From DASYXT01 sp035934555 (GTDB lineage Bacteria > Verrucomicrobiota > Verrucomicrobiia > Limisphaerales > UBA8199): a DNA stretch of 64,000 nucleotides. Where the stretch lies: the NCBI GenBank assembly GCA_035934555.1, contig DASYXT010000118.1:62001-126000 (forward strand). Reading direction: 5' to 3'. The notes beneath the pieces were generated by a model. The model did not search any database and was not told the origin of the DNA. It saw only the letters and a list, made by a program, of their open reading frames with translations. Position 1 is the stretch's first letter. The number at the start of each line of letters is the position of its first letter. A program made the position numbers and the translations under genes. Of the stretch, positions 43,635 to 52,058 are shown piece after piece.

Positions 43635-44645
43635 TCAGCCGCCGCGCCGCCACCAACTGGTTTTGCTCTTGCCGCCCTTGGGCGTCACCGGTTGGGTGTA
43701 ATGCTGGATCAGCCATTGGCTGCGCGCGGCTTCGAGCGACATCCGGAATTCGTCGTAGCTGAGGAAACGGTCGGCGGGGTTCTTGGCCAGCACGCGCGCG
43801 AGTGCGTCGCTGGTTGCCTGGCTGACATCAGGCGTGACCAGGTTGGGCGGCGTCAAAGGTGTGTACACATGCGCCTTCACTAATTCATCGACGCTCGGCG
43901 CTTCAAACGGCACATGCCCGGTTAGCGCGTGATACAGGGTGCAGCCCAGGCTGTACATGTCCGAGAGGAAGGTCTCGCGCTCGCGTTTAATCTTCTCCGG
44001 CGCGACATAGTAGGGCGTACCTTCCGTTACAGTTGTGGATTCCGGTTCGGCTTCGACGCTGCGCGCAAGCCCGAAATCGATCAGCTTGGGTTCATTGTCG
44101 GCATTGAAAAGGATGTTGCCGGGTTTGATATCGCGGTGCAGGAGGTCGTGTTTCAGCGCCAGGTCCAGCGCGGAGGCAATCTTGATGCCGATGTCCAGCA
44201 CGTCCAGTTCCGGCAGGCGCTGGTGCTTCTCGATCCGGCTATCCAGGCTGCCCCGGTCGGCCAATTCCATCACCAGAAACCGCTGGCCGTCGAACTCATC
44301 GAACGCGTAAATGTGAATGATGTTGGTGTGGTTCAGCGAAGCGCACGCCCGCGCCTCGCGAATAAAATTTTCGAGCGCCACCGGGTCAGCTTCCAACTCC
44401 TTGCGCATGATTTTGATGGCAACCTGGCGTTCGAGGACATTGTCAAACGCGCGATACACCTTGCCTTGGCCTCCAGAAGCGATCTTACTGCGCAGCTCGA
44501 ACTGGCGCAGTTGCATCGGCATCATGATCGAATGCCCGCAGCGCTTGCAGGGTTCGGTCGAGAGCGGCGGCAAATCGCCGGGGATGAAAACCTTGGCGTC
44601 GCACCCGGGGCAGGTGACCATCTTGAGTTTTTCGCTGGCACTCAT
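43635..44645 (-). CDS. Ser/Thr protein kinase with N-terminal zinc ribbon
   Basis: A Hanks-type kinase of 336 residues. Two CxxC pairs (C12-C15, C33-C36) form a ribbon. The kinase domain has a glycine loop SGGQGKVY (57-64), K78 in VAIKIM, HRDIKPGN (D172), DFG (D190) and TVTEGTPYYVAPEKI. Only a short tail follows (PKGGKSKTSWWRRGG) and no membrane anchor, so it is cytosolic. ATG at 44645 has GGAGG ten bases upstream. Substrates unknown. It resembles the kinases frequent in Verrucomicrobia and Planctomycetes. The ribbon echoes that of 40912-41421. Confidence 0.9.
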   Translation of the reverse strand: MSASEKLKMVTCPGCDAKVFIPGDLPPLSTEPCKRCGHSIMMPMQLRQFELRSKIASGGQGKVYRAFDNVLERQVAIKIMRKELEADPVALENFIREARACASLNHTNIIHIYAFDEFDGQRFLVMELADRGSLDSRIEKHQRLPELDVLDIGIKIASALDLALKHDLLHRDIKPGNILFNADNEPKLIDFGLARSVEAEPESTTVTEGTPYYVAPEKIKRERETFLSDMYSLGCTLYHALTGHVPFEAPSVDELVKAHVYTPLTPPNLVTPDVSQATSDALARVLAKNPADRFLSYDEFRMSLEAARSQWLIQHYTQPVTPKGGKSKTSWWRRGG

Positions 44646-44811
44646 TCGGTTTTCGCCTCCGGCCCATCCGGGATGGCCTGCCCTTCGGCCTGGCACACCA
44701 TGGAACCGCGCCGGAACTACCCCTTTGTACCCGCATTTTGTGCGCGAGTCAAAGCCGAAAGCGGCCGAACGATTTGACAAACCACCAGCGGCGCCTATAT
44801 TCCCGCCGTCA

Positions 44812-44919
44812 ATGAAGACTCAGTGGCAGATGAATCTGTGCGATCAGCCCGTGGACGCGGGTTTGCCCCAGTGGCATCGCTCCACCTGCCGCCCTGGCGT
44901 CGTGGGAGGGAACAGCTAA
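44812..44919 (+). CDS. Possible small ORF or small RNA ahead of a strong terminator
   Basis: A 35-codon frame from an ATG (MKTQWQMNLCDQPVDAGLPQ...) to a TAA, followed 20 bases later by a strong intrinsic terminator. The DNA contains short complementary segments (GTGGACGCGGGT / CCAGTGGCATCGCTCCACC) able to fold. No ribosome-binding site is obvious, and I recognise neither the peptide nor an Rfam class, so it may be a non-coding RNA or a leader instead of a gene. Divergent from the Ser/Thr kinase and just upstream of the 112-residue gene. Confidence 0.35.
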   Translation: MKTQWQMNLCDQPVDAGLPQWHRSTCRPGVVGGNS

Positions 44920-44939
44920 GAAACCAGCTTTCCAAAAAA

Positions 44940-44970
44940 CCCGCGATTGCCCGTCAATCGCGGGTTTTTT
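44940..44970 (+). terminator. Strong intrinsic terminator
   Basis: CCCGCGATTG-CCCGT-CAATCGCGGG followed by TTTTTT: a perfect 10-bp stem, five-base loop and U-run. It would end the short transcript at 44812-44919 and is preceded by an A-run, so it may work in both directions. Confidence 0.92.
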
Positions 44971-45017
44971 ATTGAATGAACCGCCCCCCCAAGGGAGTCG
45001 AACTAAAGAAGGAAATT

Positions 45018-45356
45018 ATGAACGCAAATAGCAGAAAAATACGGACCCGGTTCGGGCCCGAGACCGCTTTCCCGGTGCAACCGTTGTTGGCAGTCGAATA
45101 CCGGGCCGCGCAAGAGACTCGCTTCGAGCATTTGAAGAATAGGCTGTTGGCTGAGCAGTTGGCGCAGGCGTGGGAACCCGGCCTGAGCAGCCAATTGCGC
45201 CGGGCGGCGCACGAAGCGGCTGCCCTGGCCTGGGTCACCCCTTTCCCGCTGCTGGTGTTTCCGGTGCTGTTCGAGGAAAAAGCGGCGAACGCCGGCGAGC
45301 AGGCCGAGCGGCAGGCCTTCGTGCGTCAACGCAGTCGCGAACTGCTGGCCGTATGA
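45018..45356 (+). CDS. Hypothetical soluble protein
   Basis: A 112-residue Arg/Ala/Glu-rich protein: NANSRKIRTRFGPETAFPVQ, then helices FEHLKNRLLAEQLAQAWEPG and EEKAANAGEQAERQAFVRQR. No motif recognised. ATG at 45018 has AAGGA five bases upstream. No membrane segment; LAWVTPFPLLVFPVLF (about 76-91) is a hydrophobic patch too short and Pro-rich to be sure of a membrane helix. Found upstream of the SGNH hydrolase; any link is unknown. Confidence 0.65.
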   Translation: MNANSRKIRTRFGPETAFPVQPLLAVEYRAAQETRFEHLKNRLLAEQLAQAWEPGLSSQLRRAAHEAAALAWVTPFPLLVFPVLFEEKAANAGEQAERQAFVRQRSRELLAV

Positions 45357-45471
45357 ACACGGGTCTGCTTTTGAGCCGCGGCAGGCTGTTCCGCAAAACG
45401 ACCGGGCAAGGCGCGGGCGCGTGTTCGTCCTCTCTCTCGGTTCCGAGCGGTGGTTGAGTTCGGAATCGAGA

Positions 45472-46479
45472 ATGGGGACGAACACCGCCACGGCCGTGTC
45501 CCGGCCAGAGTCCCGGCGGCGGTTCCTCATGGCGCTGCTGATGATCGGCATCTCGCTGGGGTCGGCCTTTTTGCTCGCGGAGGTCAGCTTGCGGGTGCTG
45601 TTCGCTCGCGAGTTGGCGGTGGTGACGGACGAACGTAATCTTCTCTACCGTTATGACACGCGGCTGGGCTGGTTTCCGGTTGCCGGCAGCAGTAACCAGT
45701 TCGTCGGCACCCGGCGCATCACCGTGGTCAACAACCGCCAGGGCTTCCGTGCCGCGGCCGATTACGCTCCCAGCGCCAAACCGGGGCTGGTTTTCCTGGG
45801 CGACTCGTATGTGTGGGGATATGACGTCGAAGTGGGCGAACGTTTTACCGACAAGCTGCAGGCCCGGCATCCGGACTGGTCTATTTACAATTTCGGCGTC
45901 AGCGGCTATGGCACCGACCAGGAGTACCTGCTGCTTCGCGACGAATTCGACATTTATCATCCACAGGTGGTCTTCCTGATGTATGAGCAAGGAACCGACG
46001 GCGAGGACAATTCAACCAACCAGCGCTGGGGCTACTATAAACCCTATTTTGTCCAGACCCGCTCCGGCTTGGAACTGCGCGGCATCCCCGTGCCACGCTC
46101 GGACAGGTTCTTCTTTGCCAGGCACAGATGGCTTTGCAAGCCTTTGGTCGTCCGATTACTGGTGCTGGGTTGGTTCAAATGGACCTCGCCGCCCGTGGTG
46201 AACAATCAGCCCAATCCCACGGGGGCAATCATTCGCGAGCTGGCCTCGTATGTGAGGAGCAAGGGGGCGACGTTGCTCGTTGGATTGACCCGCGCAGACC
46301 CTAATGTACAGAAAGTTCTCGAAAAATTGCACATCCCTTATACCGATTTGAGCACGGAACTGCGTTACGGGGGCATGGGCTATCACTGGTCCGTCGAGGG
46401 GCACACTTTCGTCGCCGACAAGCTCGAGCGTTTTCTGGCCGAGGGGAAGTATTTGCCATCCGGCGCGAGCCTACGTTGA
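45472..46479 (+). CDS. Membrane-anchored SGNH/GDSL-like hydrolase
   Basis: An approximately 335-residue protein with one N-terminal membrane helix (LMALLMIGISLGSAFLLAEV). The catalytic fold shows block I as FLGDSYVWGYDVEVGERF (GDSY in place of GDSL), block II-like YNFGVSGYGTDQEYL, and block V HWSVEGH with the catalytic histidine. Such proteins often act as O-acetyl- or acyl-transferases/esterases on surface polysaccharides. Start choice: ATG at 45472 over the GTG at 45421. It ends tail to tail with the membrane protein below (9-base overlap). Confidence 0.82.
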   Translation: MGTNTATAVSRPESRRRFLMALLMIGISLGSAFLLAEVSLRVLFARELAVVTDERNLLYRYDTRLGWFPVAGSSNQFVGTRRITVVNNRQGFRAAADYAPSAKPGLVFLGDSYVWGYDVEVGERFTDKLQARHPDWSIYNFGVSGYGTDQEYLLLRDEFDIYHPQVVFLMYEQGTDGEDNSTNQRWGYYKPYFVQTRSGLELRGIPVPRSDRFFFARHRWLCKPLVVRLLVLGWFKWTSPPVVNNQPNPTGAIIRELASYVRSKGATLLVGLTRADPNVQKVLEKLHIPYTDLSTELRYGGMGYHWSVEGHTFVADKLERFLAEGKYLPSGASLR

Positions 46480-48543
46480 GACCGGCCGGTCCGCTGTTGT
46501 CTTCGAAGCCGGCTTTGTCGCGGTCTGCGGGGCCAACTCACCTGGGGATCGGAATGGCTGGGGAGCCTCGCGATAGATCAGCGTCACAACCATAGCTGTC
46601 CAGGCGAGCAGCACCGGGAACAAGTACCGGCCCGAGGCAATTTCACCGGTGTAATAACCCAATGCGCGGCTCGGGTCCATGGTGGTCGCAAATCCGGAAA
46701 AGACCGTGCCGAATGCGAAGAGCAGGGTGAGCAACACCGCCCCGAGCCAGACCAGAACCTTGCGCCGAGCGGGCGCAATAAACCACAGCACACAACTCAA
46801 AGCCGCCGCGAGCCACGGCAGGCCCAGCGTCGCCGGATCGTACAAGGAGCGAAATCCCTCCCAATGTCCGCACCAACGGACCCAGTCACCGTCGGCCTGC
46901 CAATAGGCGAAGTTCGGGTTGAGAAACCAGCGGGCGCTTATCATCAGCAGGAAAGCCGGCACGCGCACCAGGGTCTCCATCGGCGCGCGCATAATATCCC
47001 CGGCCCACCACGACTCATATTGCAGCGCAGGAATTTGAAGCCGCAGACACACAAAAGGAACCGCGGTGAGCAAACAAAACGTCAGCGCAGGCCAGACAGC
47101 CTTGGATGGCCGCAGCAGCCGCCGACTCGCTCCAAACGCCGCTAGCCAGAACAGCGTCGCGCCCAGGGTCAGCGCTCCTTCGAACTTGGTCATCGCGGCG
47201 CCGAACAACAGGACCAGCCCCAGCCCCACCCGGGATTTGTCCTGCTCTGTTTGGCCCAGCGCGCATTCCACTAATCCCAGTGTTGTGAAAAAGATCATGG
47301 GCAGGGTGCTGCCCTCCGACTCGACGTATTGGCGTGTGGCAGGCAAGAGGACCAGGAGCAGCAGGCCAAATGATGCGCCCTGCGGCAGCCCACTGGCGCG
47401 GCGATTTAACGACGCCAGCGCCCCAACCAACAACAATAGCATCCAGCCTGGCCAGAACTTGGTCACATATTCGTCCACGTGCCCAAGGGAATCAAACGTG
47501 GCCGCATGCAGCGACGGGACCAGGGTCGGGTAATCCATATGGCCGTGGGCCAACCGTGGCTGGGAGAACCAGTGCACAATGTCGTGGCCGGTATAGAGAT
47601 GAAGAATCTTGGCTTTCAACATCCAACCGCAGACCGCATCGGATTCCAGCAACCCAAAAATGCCAGCAGCGCTGAAGACGAACATAAAGAATACCAAAAC
47701 GAGCAGCGCGGCGGGCGTGCGTGGCAATTGGCGCAAACTCTCCCACACAGGGCGTGCAGAATTATGGCGGTGTTTCCAGCAAATGCAGATGGCGCCGGTG
47801 CCGGTGACCAACAGCGGCAGCCCCTGTCCGGTAAACCCGGCAAGCTTTACACCCAGAGTCAAGGCCGCCAAAGCCAACATCCCAAGTCCCAGGCCACAGG
47901 CGAGCTTTTCGGGCAGAGTCAATCGCCCATACAGCCCGGGGAACAGCCATCCCAGCAGCCACAGTCCGGTGAAGGCGGTGAGTAGGGGCAACAGGCCGGC
48001 GAGCAGCGTGTCTTGCGCGCTATGGAACCAAGCAGGCGTCACCACTGGCTGCAGAGCCAGTGGGCGCAGCGGGCGGCCTTTGATCGTATCCGATTCCGCG
48101 TTAAGTTCGACGTCGAAACCGTTGGTCACCAGTTGGTCGCGATATTCGGCCGGATGCCCCAAAAAGCCCTCACGGGTGATCAACGCCGGTTGATCAAGGC
48201 TGGTGGCGACCTCGCGCGGAAAAAGGTAGTACGTGACTGCGGCATATAGCAGGCCCCGCTCGCTATTGGTTGGGCCGACCATATCATCCATGTAAATGCG
48301 GGCGTCCGGTGGCAGCGCTAGCGCCAGTCGCCGACAAGCCCCGTCAAACGGGACCTCCGCCAGGTCGAACTCTACCATGTTCGTGATCTGCGCCAGGCGG
48401 TGGGCGCGCTCCGCGAATTGAAGTACCGACGGGATGCCATAAAAGGCGGGGTCGTTGTCAAAAAGTTGGGTGAGGGTGACGACGCCGCCAAAAACGACCA
48501 GCAGCGCCGTGGCGGCAGCGGTCCCATGAAAACGCTTAAACAT
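46471..48543 (-). CDS. Polytopic membrane protein, GT39-like
   Basis: A 690-residue membrane protein with an N-terminal signal-anchor (AAATALLVVFGGVVTLTQLF), a periplasmic region of about 150 residues, then about 11-12 helices. The segment DAVCGWMLKAKILHLYTGHD...RLAHGHMDYPTLVPSLHA is the acidic/aromatic pattern of GT39/PMT-type lipid-linked-sugar glycosyltransferases (RgtA-like). The end is a Thr/Pro-rich tail. A role in transferring sugars onto surface glycans is likely but specificity is unknown. Its neighbours are an SGNH hydrolase and a GT2 enzyme, matching a surface-polysaccharide context. Confidence 0.72.
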   Translation of the reverse strand: MFKRFHGTAAATALLVVFGGVVTLTQLFDNDPAFYGIPSVLQFAERAHRLAQITNMVEFDLAEVPFDGACRRLALALPPDARIYMDDMVGPTNSERGLLYAAVTYYLFPREVATSLDQPALITREGFLGHPAEYRDQLVTNGFDVELNAESDTIKGRPLRPLALQPVVTPAWFHSAQDTLLAGLLPLLTAFTGLWLLGWLFPGLYGRLTLPEKLACGLGLGMLALAALTLGVKLAGFTGQGLPLLVTGTGAICICWKHRHNSARPVWESLRQLPRTPAALLVLVFFMFVFSAAGIFGLLESDAVCGWMLKAKILHLYTGHDIVHWFSQPRLAHGHMDYPTLVPSLHAATFDSLGHVDEYVTKFWPGWMLLLLVGALASLNRRASGLPQGASFGLLLLVLLPATRQYVESEGSTLPMIFFTTLGLVECALGQTEQDKSRVGLGLVLLFGAAMTKFEGALTLGATLFWLAAFGASRRLLRPSKAVWPALTFCLLTAVPFVCLRLQIPALQYESWWAGDIMRAPMETLVRVPAFLLMISARWFLNPNFAYWQADGDWVRWCGHWEGFRSLYDPATLGLPWLAAALSCVLWFIAPARRKVLVWLGAVLLTLLFAFGTVFSGFATTMDPSRALGYYTGEIASGRYLFPVLLAWTAMVVTLIYREAPQPFRSPGELAPQTATKPASKTTADRPVST

Positions 48544-48648
48544 GCTTAAAACCGACTGTAGAAATGTACCGGTTTCCCGCAGCAGGCGTCAATCCAGCAC
48601 CTGGGGCCGGGAATCCCATTTGACCCGCATCCGGCTGCCCGCTAGCCT

Positions 48649-49701
48649 ATGCGCCGCATGTCGGAATCGCCGCTGGTCAGTTTGCTCATTCCCACCCACA
48701 ACAATGGGACGACCGTCGGCGATACGATCGAATCCTGCCTGCGTCAGACTTTCCGGGACGTGGAAATCCTCATTTACGACGAGGCCAGCCGCGACAATAC
48801 CCGCGAGGTTATCAACGCTTATGCCGGGCGGGACCGGCGCATCCAGGTCACCAGCAGCGATAGCAATTCCGGCCCGCTCCGCGCGTGGCGCAAGCTGCTG
48901 CACGCTGCCCGCGGCCGGTACTGCACGTTTGTGTGGTCGGACGACCTGCTGTTGCCCCGGTATGTCGAGACGCTGGCCAAGGTGCTGCAAGAGCATCCCA
49001 AAGACCTGATCGCCGGCTGCAACGCCTACCGCTATTACCTGCCGTCCGACCCGAAAGCGCCGATTGCGCCCGTGGACCTGGACAAACCGGACCCGAGCTG
49101 GGGCCTCTTGAACGAGCCGTATGCAACGTGCCGGTTGAAAGGCGACGCCTACGCGTTGGGCATTTTCGCAAAATTGTTTCCCGTCACACAGATGTGCAAC
49201 CTGGTCGTCACCGCCGCCGCGCGCGAGGTGTTCGATCATTACATCGATATCCCCAACCCGTACGGGTTCGATTACGCCCGCGCAGCGTACGGCAACGACG
49301 TCGCGTATCTGAGCGAGTTGGGCCTGCGTTCGGGTGAGTTGGTGCAGGTGGGCGAGCCGCTCCTGGTCGCCCGCTCCAGCCCGGGCAGCCTCACCGAGCG
49401 CTTGATTCACACCAACCGCTGGCAATATTGGCTTCAGTACACCTACGCCTTTTATGCCGGCTGGTCGCAATGCCGTTCGCTTTCACCGCGGATGGGCGCG
49501 CTTATCCGCGCCGCTGAGCACCGCGTGAATTTCTGCGACTTCTTTTACTCGGTCAAAACCCGCCGCCTGCCCCGGGCAGGGAATCCTTTCAAAGCCGCGC
49601 GCGCGGTTTGGTTCATCCTGCGCCAGGATCGCCACGTGCGCAAAGACGCTTCGGCCGAGACGCTGGAAGCCTGGCTCGCGCGGCAAGAGGGTAGAGCGTA
49701 G
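48649..49701 (+). CDS. Family 2 glycosyltransferase
   Basis: A 350-residue GT2 enzyme: SLLIPTHNNGTTVGDTIESC (nucleotide-binding), EILIYDEASRDNTREVIN, and the DDLLLPRY loop with its Asp pair (FVWSDDLLLP). Cytosolic, with no membrane segments. ATG at 48649 or at 48658 (M4) are both possible. Divergent from the GT39-like gene with 105 bases between. Acceptor and sugar are unknown. Confidence 0.86.
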   Translation: MRRMSESPLVSLLIPTHNNGTTVGDTIESCLRQTFRDVEILIYDEASRDNTREVINAYAGRDRRIQVTSSDSNSGPLRAWRKLLHAARGRYCTFVWSDDLLLPRYVETLAKVLQEHPKDLIAGCNAYRYYLPSDPKAPIAPVDLDKPDPSWGLLNEPYATCRLKGDAYALGIFAKLFPVTQMCNLVVTAAAREVFDHYIDIPNPYGFDYARAAYGNDVAYLSELGLRSGELVQVGEPLLVARSSPGSLTERLIHTNRWQYWLQYTYAFYAGWSQCRSLSPRMGALIRAAEHRVNFCDFFYSVKTRRLPRAGNPFKAARAVWFILRQDRHVRKDASAETLEAWLARQEGRA

Positions 49702-49738
49702 AGCGTGCAGCGGGGAGCGGAAAGCGGCCCAGCGGTCC

Positions 49739-50896
49739 CTACGGCGGACTGAGTTTTCGCAACGCATCCGCGGCGGCGGTGCGCACCATTGCTTCGGGAT
49801 CGTGCAGCATCTTTTTTAACGCGGGCACCCCACGCTGCGCTTCCGTGCCCATGCTGCCCAAACAACGCACCGCCGCCGCCCGCACCAGCGGCGACGGATC
49901 ATTCAGACAGAGCGCCAGGCCAACCAGCAACGGTTCGCCTTGCGGTGCGCGTGCTTCCCAATGCATCAATGCGGCCAGGCGCACGTCCGAGGCCGGGTCG
50001 CGCAATGCCGCGGTCCAGAGTTGAAGCACCAATCCGTCGGCCTGGCCCACTTCGCCCAGGGTTTCGACCGCACGCTGCCTCGCCGCTGCCGTGGTGTCCT
50101 GGGCGGCTTCGGTGGCCCGTTCGGCCAACCGCTGCCAGGAATTATAGAACCGCAGCACCACAGCCCCGGCGTCATTACGCACGGGGCCAGTTTCGTGCAT
50201 CACCACGTCCAACAGCGGCGCCACCGAGGGAAGCCCGATTTTGGCGAGGCTATTGGCGGCTGTGGAGCGGATGCCCGGGTCCGTCTCATGCAGGGCAGTG
50301 AGCAACGCGGGCACTGCCTCGGCCGCCGGCGGCCGCAACTCGCCCAGCGCATAGGCGGTTGATTGGCGCACCGCTGGACGCCGATCCTTCATTCCCTGCA
50401 GCAACCCGGGCAGGGCGTCGTGGCCGAAATGGGTCAGGGCCATCGCGGCCTCCCAGGCGAAACCTTCATCGGGATGATGAAGCGCACGGACCAGTGCGGG
50501 CACGGCATCGCGCGCGGGCGCACCGATGATACCCAGCGCGCGGGCCGCCGCGCGGCGATCCCAGGTGGCGTCGGGCCGGATAAGATACGGCCAGACTTTG
50601 CGCCGAGCCGGCAAAGGCAGGCGGCGCACCAGCGCCTCGACCTGCTTATGCAGCAGCGGGTCACGTGCGCGAAGCTGGCGCACAAGATCGGGCACGGCTT
50701 TCGCACCCAAGGCGCGCAACGCGGCGGTCGCCTGGTCCAACTGGGGCTCGCCGGAAAAAATCAACGCGCTCCACTCGGTAACGGTGCGGCCTTGATACAC
50801 CGTTGGCGCCGGGGCCGGCCACCAGGAAATCAACAACACCACCAAAACCAGCAACAGCAGCAGGCCGGCAGCCGAGGCAAGCAGCCAACGACGCAT
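49739..50896 (-). CDS. Membrane-anchored HEAT-repeat protein
   Basis: A 385-residue protein with a membrane helix (LLASAAGLLLLLVLVVLLIS) followed by about 8-9 HEAT/PBS-lyase-type repeats (ALRALGAKAVPDLVRQLRAR, AALMHWEARAPQGEPLLVGL, VRAAAVRCLGSMGTEAQRGV). Typical repeat pattern is AAxALGxxGxxAxPxLxxxL. Acts as a protein-interaction scaffold in the periplasm or on the outer leaflet. ATG at 50896 was chosen because it starts the membrane helix; the 39 codons before it are repetitive intergenic DNA. Confidence 0.85.
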   Translation of the reverse strand: MRRWLLASAAGLLLLLVLVVLLISWWPAPAPTVYQGRTVTEWSALIFSGEPQLDQATAALRALGAKAVPDLVRQLRARDPLLHKQVEALVRRLPLPARRKVWPYLIRPDATWDRRAAARALGIIGAPARDAVPALVRALHHPDEGFAWEAAMALTHFGHDALPGLLQGMKDRRPAVRQSTAYALGELRPPAAEAVPALLTALHETDPGIRSTAANSLAKIGLPSVAPLLDVVMHETGPVRNDAGAVVLRFYNSWQRLAERATEAAQDTTAAARQRAVETLGEVGQADGLVLQLWTAALRDPASDVRLAALMHWEARAPQGEPLLVGLALCLNDPSPLVRAAAVRCLGSMGTEAQRGVPALKKMLHDPEAMVRTAAADALRKLSPP

Positions 50897-50944
50897 ACCG
50901 CCAAAGCTAAAGGGGAAAGGGCAAAGGCTAAAGTCAGAAAATTC

Positions 50945-50999
50945 AGAGCACGAACATCCAACATTCAACTTCCAATCCAACATCGAACATCGAACTCGG
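50945..50999. repeat. AACAT/TCGAACAT tandem-like repeat
   Basis: Short near-repeats (GAACATCCAACATTC, CCAACATCGAACATCGAAC) upstream of the HEAT gene. I recall this CATCGAACATCGAA-type sequence as common in Verrucomicrobia intergenic DNA. It is translated in the open frame 50897-51013 and explains why that frame is long. Confidence 0.55.
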
Positions 51000-51054
51000 A
51001 ACCGCGCTTTCAAGGTCGAGTGCGGCGGTCACCGGAACTCAGTTCATAAAGTAC

Positions 51055-51876
51055 CTAAAAAAACGGATTATGCGCCTTCTCCTCCGCAACAGTTGTCACG
51101 GGCCCGTGTCCAGGGCAAATCAGGGTGTCGGGCGGAAGGGAAAAGATTTGGTCGCGGACCTTTTGCCTTGCGAGGTCCCAGGATTGGTTGCCGCGTCCGA
51201 TCGACCCGGCGAAAACAGCATCACCTACCACCGCTACGTGCGGGGCGTCGTCGGGCCAGGTGCCGACGATGTAGGTCGTGCCGTCTTCGGCATGGCCGGG
51301 CGTGTCGCGGTTGGTAATGCGCAGACTGCCGAGGTGAATGAAATCGTTCGGGCGGTTGCGCTGATCGACCGGCGCGCCTCGAGCGCTGGTGTGCAGGCGC
51401 AATTTGGGAACGCGCTCGCGTAACTGCGCGACACCGGCGACATGGTCTTCATGTCCATGGGTCAGGAACAAATGCCGGAGCTGGAGTTGATTTTCGCTGG
51501 CGAGCTTCAGCACAGGCGTCGCATCCCAGCCGGTGTCGAATAAAGCGGCTTCACGCGAGACTTCGTCCCAGACCAGGTAGCAATTGACCGTCATGCCTCC
51601 GCCGGAGGTCCCGACGCAGCGCAATTCACGCCAGGTGCTCAAATCGCGCGGCTGAGGCAGCCAACCCTTGGCAAGCGCTTGGAGTTTCGCTGCATCGAGC
51701 CCCAGCTTTGCCGCGAGCCCCGCGTAGTTGACCGGCTTGCGCACCTGCCCGCTCTCCTCCAACTGCTCCAGTTCGGCCTCGCTCAGCCCGGCTGCCTGGG
51801 CCGCCGTTTCCGCCGAGATTCCGGCCATGGCGCGGGCTTTGCCAATGATATCCCCGATGTGATCTTCCAAGTGCAT
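51055..51876 (-). CDS. MBL-fold hydrolase with N-terminal XRE-like domain
   Basis: A 273-residue protein. Residues 1-80 look like a helix-turn-helix of the XRE type (IIGKARAMAGISAETAAQAA, GLSEAELEQLEESGQVRKPV). Residues about 90-273 form a metallo-beta-lactamase fold of the glyoxalase-II type: LTHGHEDHVAG (HxHxDH), TPGHAEDGTTYIV and a C-terminal CPGHGP; the nucleotide VVGDAVFAG Asp is present. Likely a thioester hydrolase whose HTH could sense or regulate; the combination is uncommon. Confidence 0.86.
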   Translation of the reverse strand: MHLEDHIGDIIGKARAMAGISAETAAQAAGLSEAELEQLEESGQVRKPVNYAGLAAKLGLDAAKLQALAKGWLPQPRDLSTWRELRCVGTSGGGMTVNCYLVWDEVSREAALFDTGWDATPVLKLASENQLQLRHLFLTHGHEDHVAGVAQLRERVPKLRLHTSARGAPVDQRNRPNDFIHLGSLRITNRDTPGHAEDGTTYIVGTWPDDAPHVAVVGDAVFAGSIGRGNQSWDLARQKVRDQIFSLPPDTLICPGHGPVTTVAEEKAHNPFF

Positions 51877-51955
51877 CAGCCAGACCTAACCCGGAAGAGG
51901 CGCTAGCGCAAGTGCCGGTCGCGCTTGCACACCTACCCCCTCAGTGAATGGATGC

Positions 51956-52041
51956 GGAGCGCGGACTTTAGCTTTAGCCCGCAGCAACATTCGAAAATGC
52001 GCCCCATCAGACTTTGCTGCGAACTAAAGTTCGCGCTCCGG
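51956..52041. repeat. Two facing dispersed-repeat units
   Basis: 51956-51987 (GGAGCGCGGACTTTAG start) and 52012-52041 (ending GTTCGCGCTCCGG) are copies of the GCTGCGGACTAAAG family in opposite orientation. They fill the space between the MBL gene and glycerate kinase. Confidence 0.62.
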
Positions 52042-52058
52042 CGCCGCTCTCACGAGCT

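Noticed and set aside
44996..45017. tRNA-like GAGTCGAAC segment
   Set aside because: No cloverleaf can be drawn around it; the stretch is upstream of a coding start.
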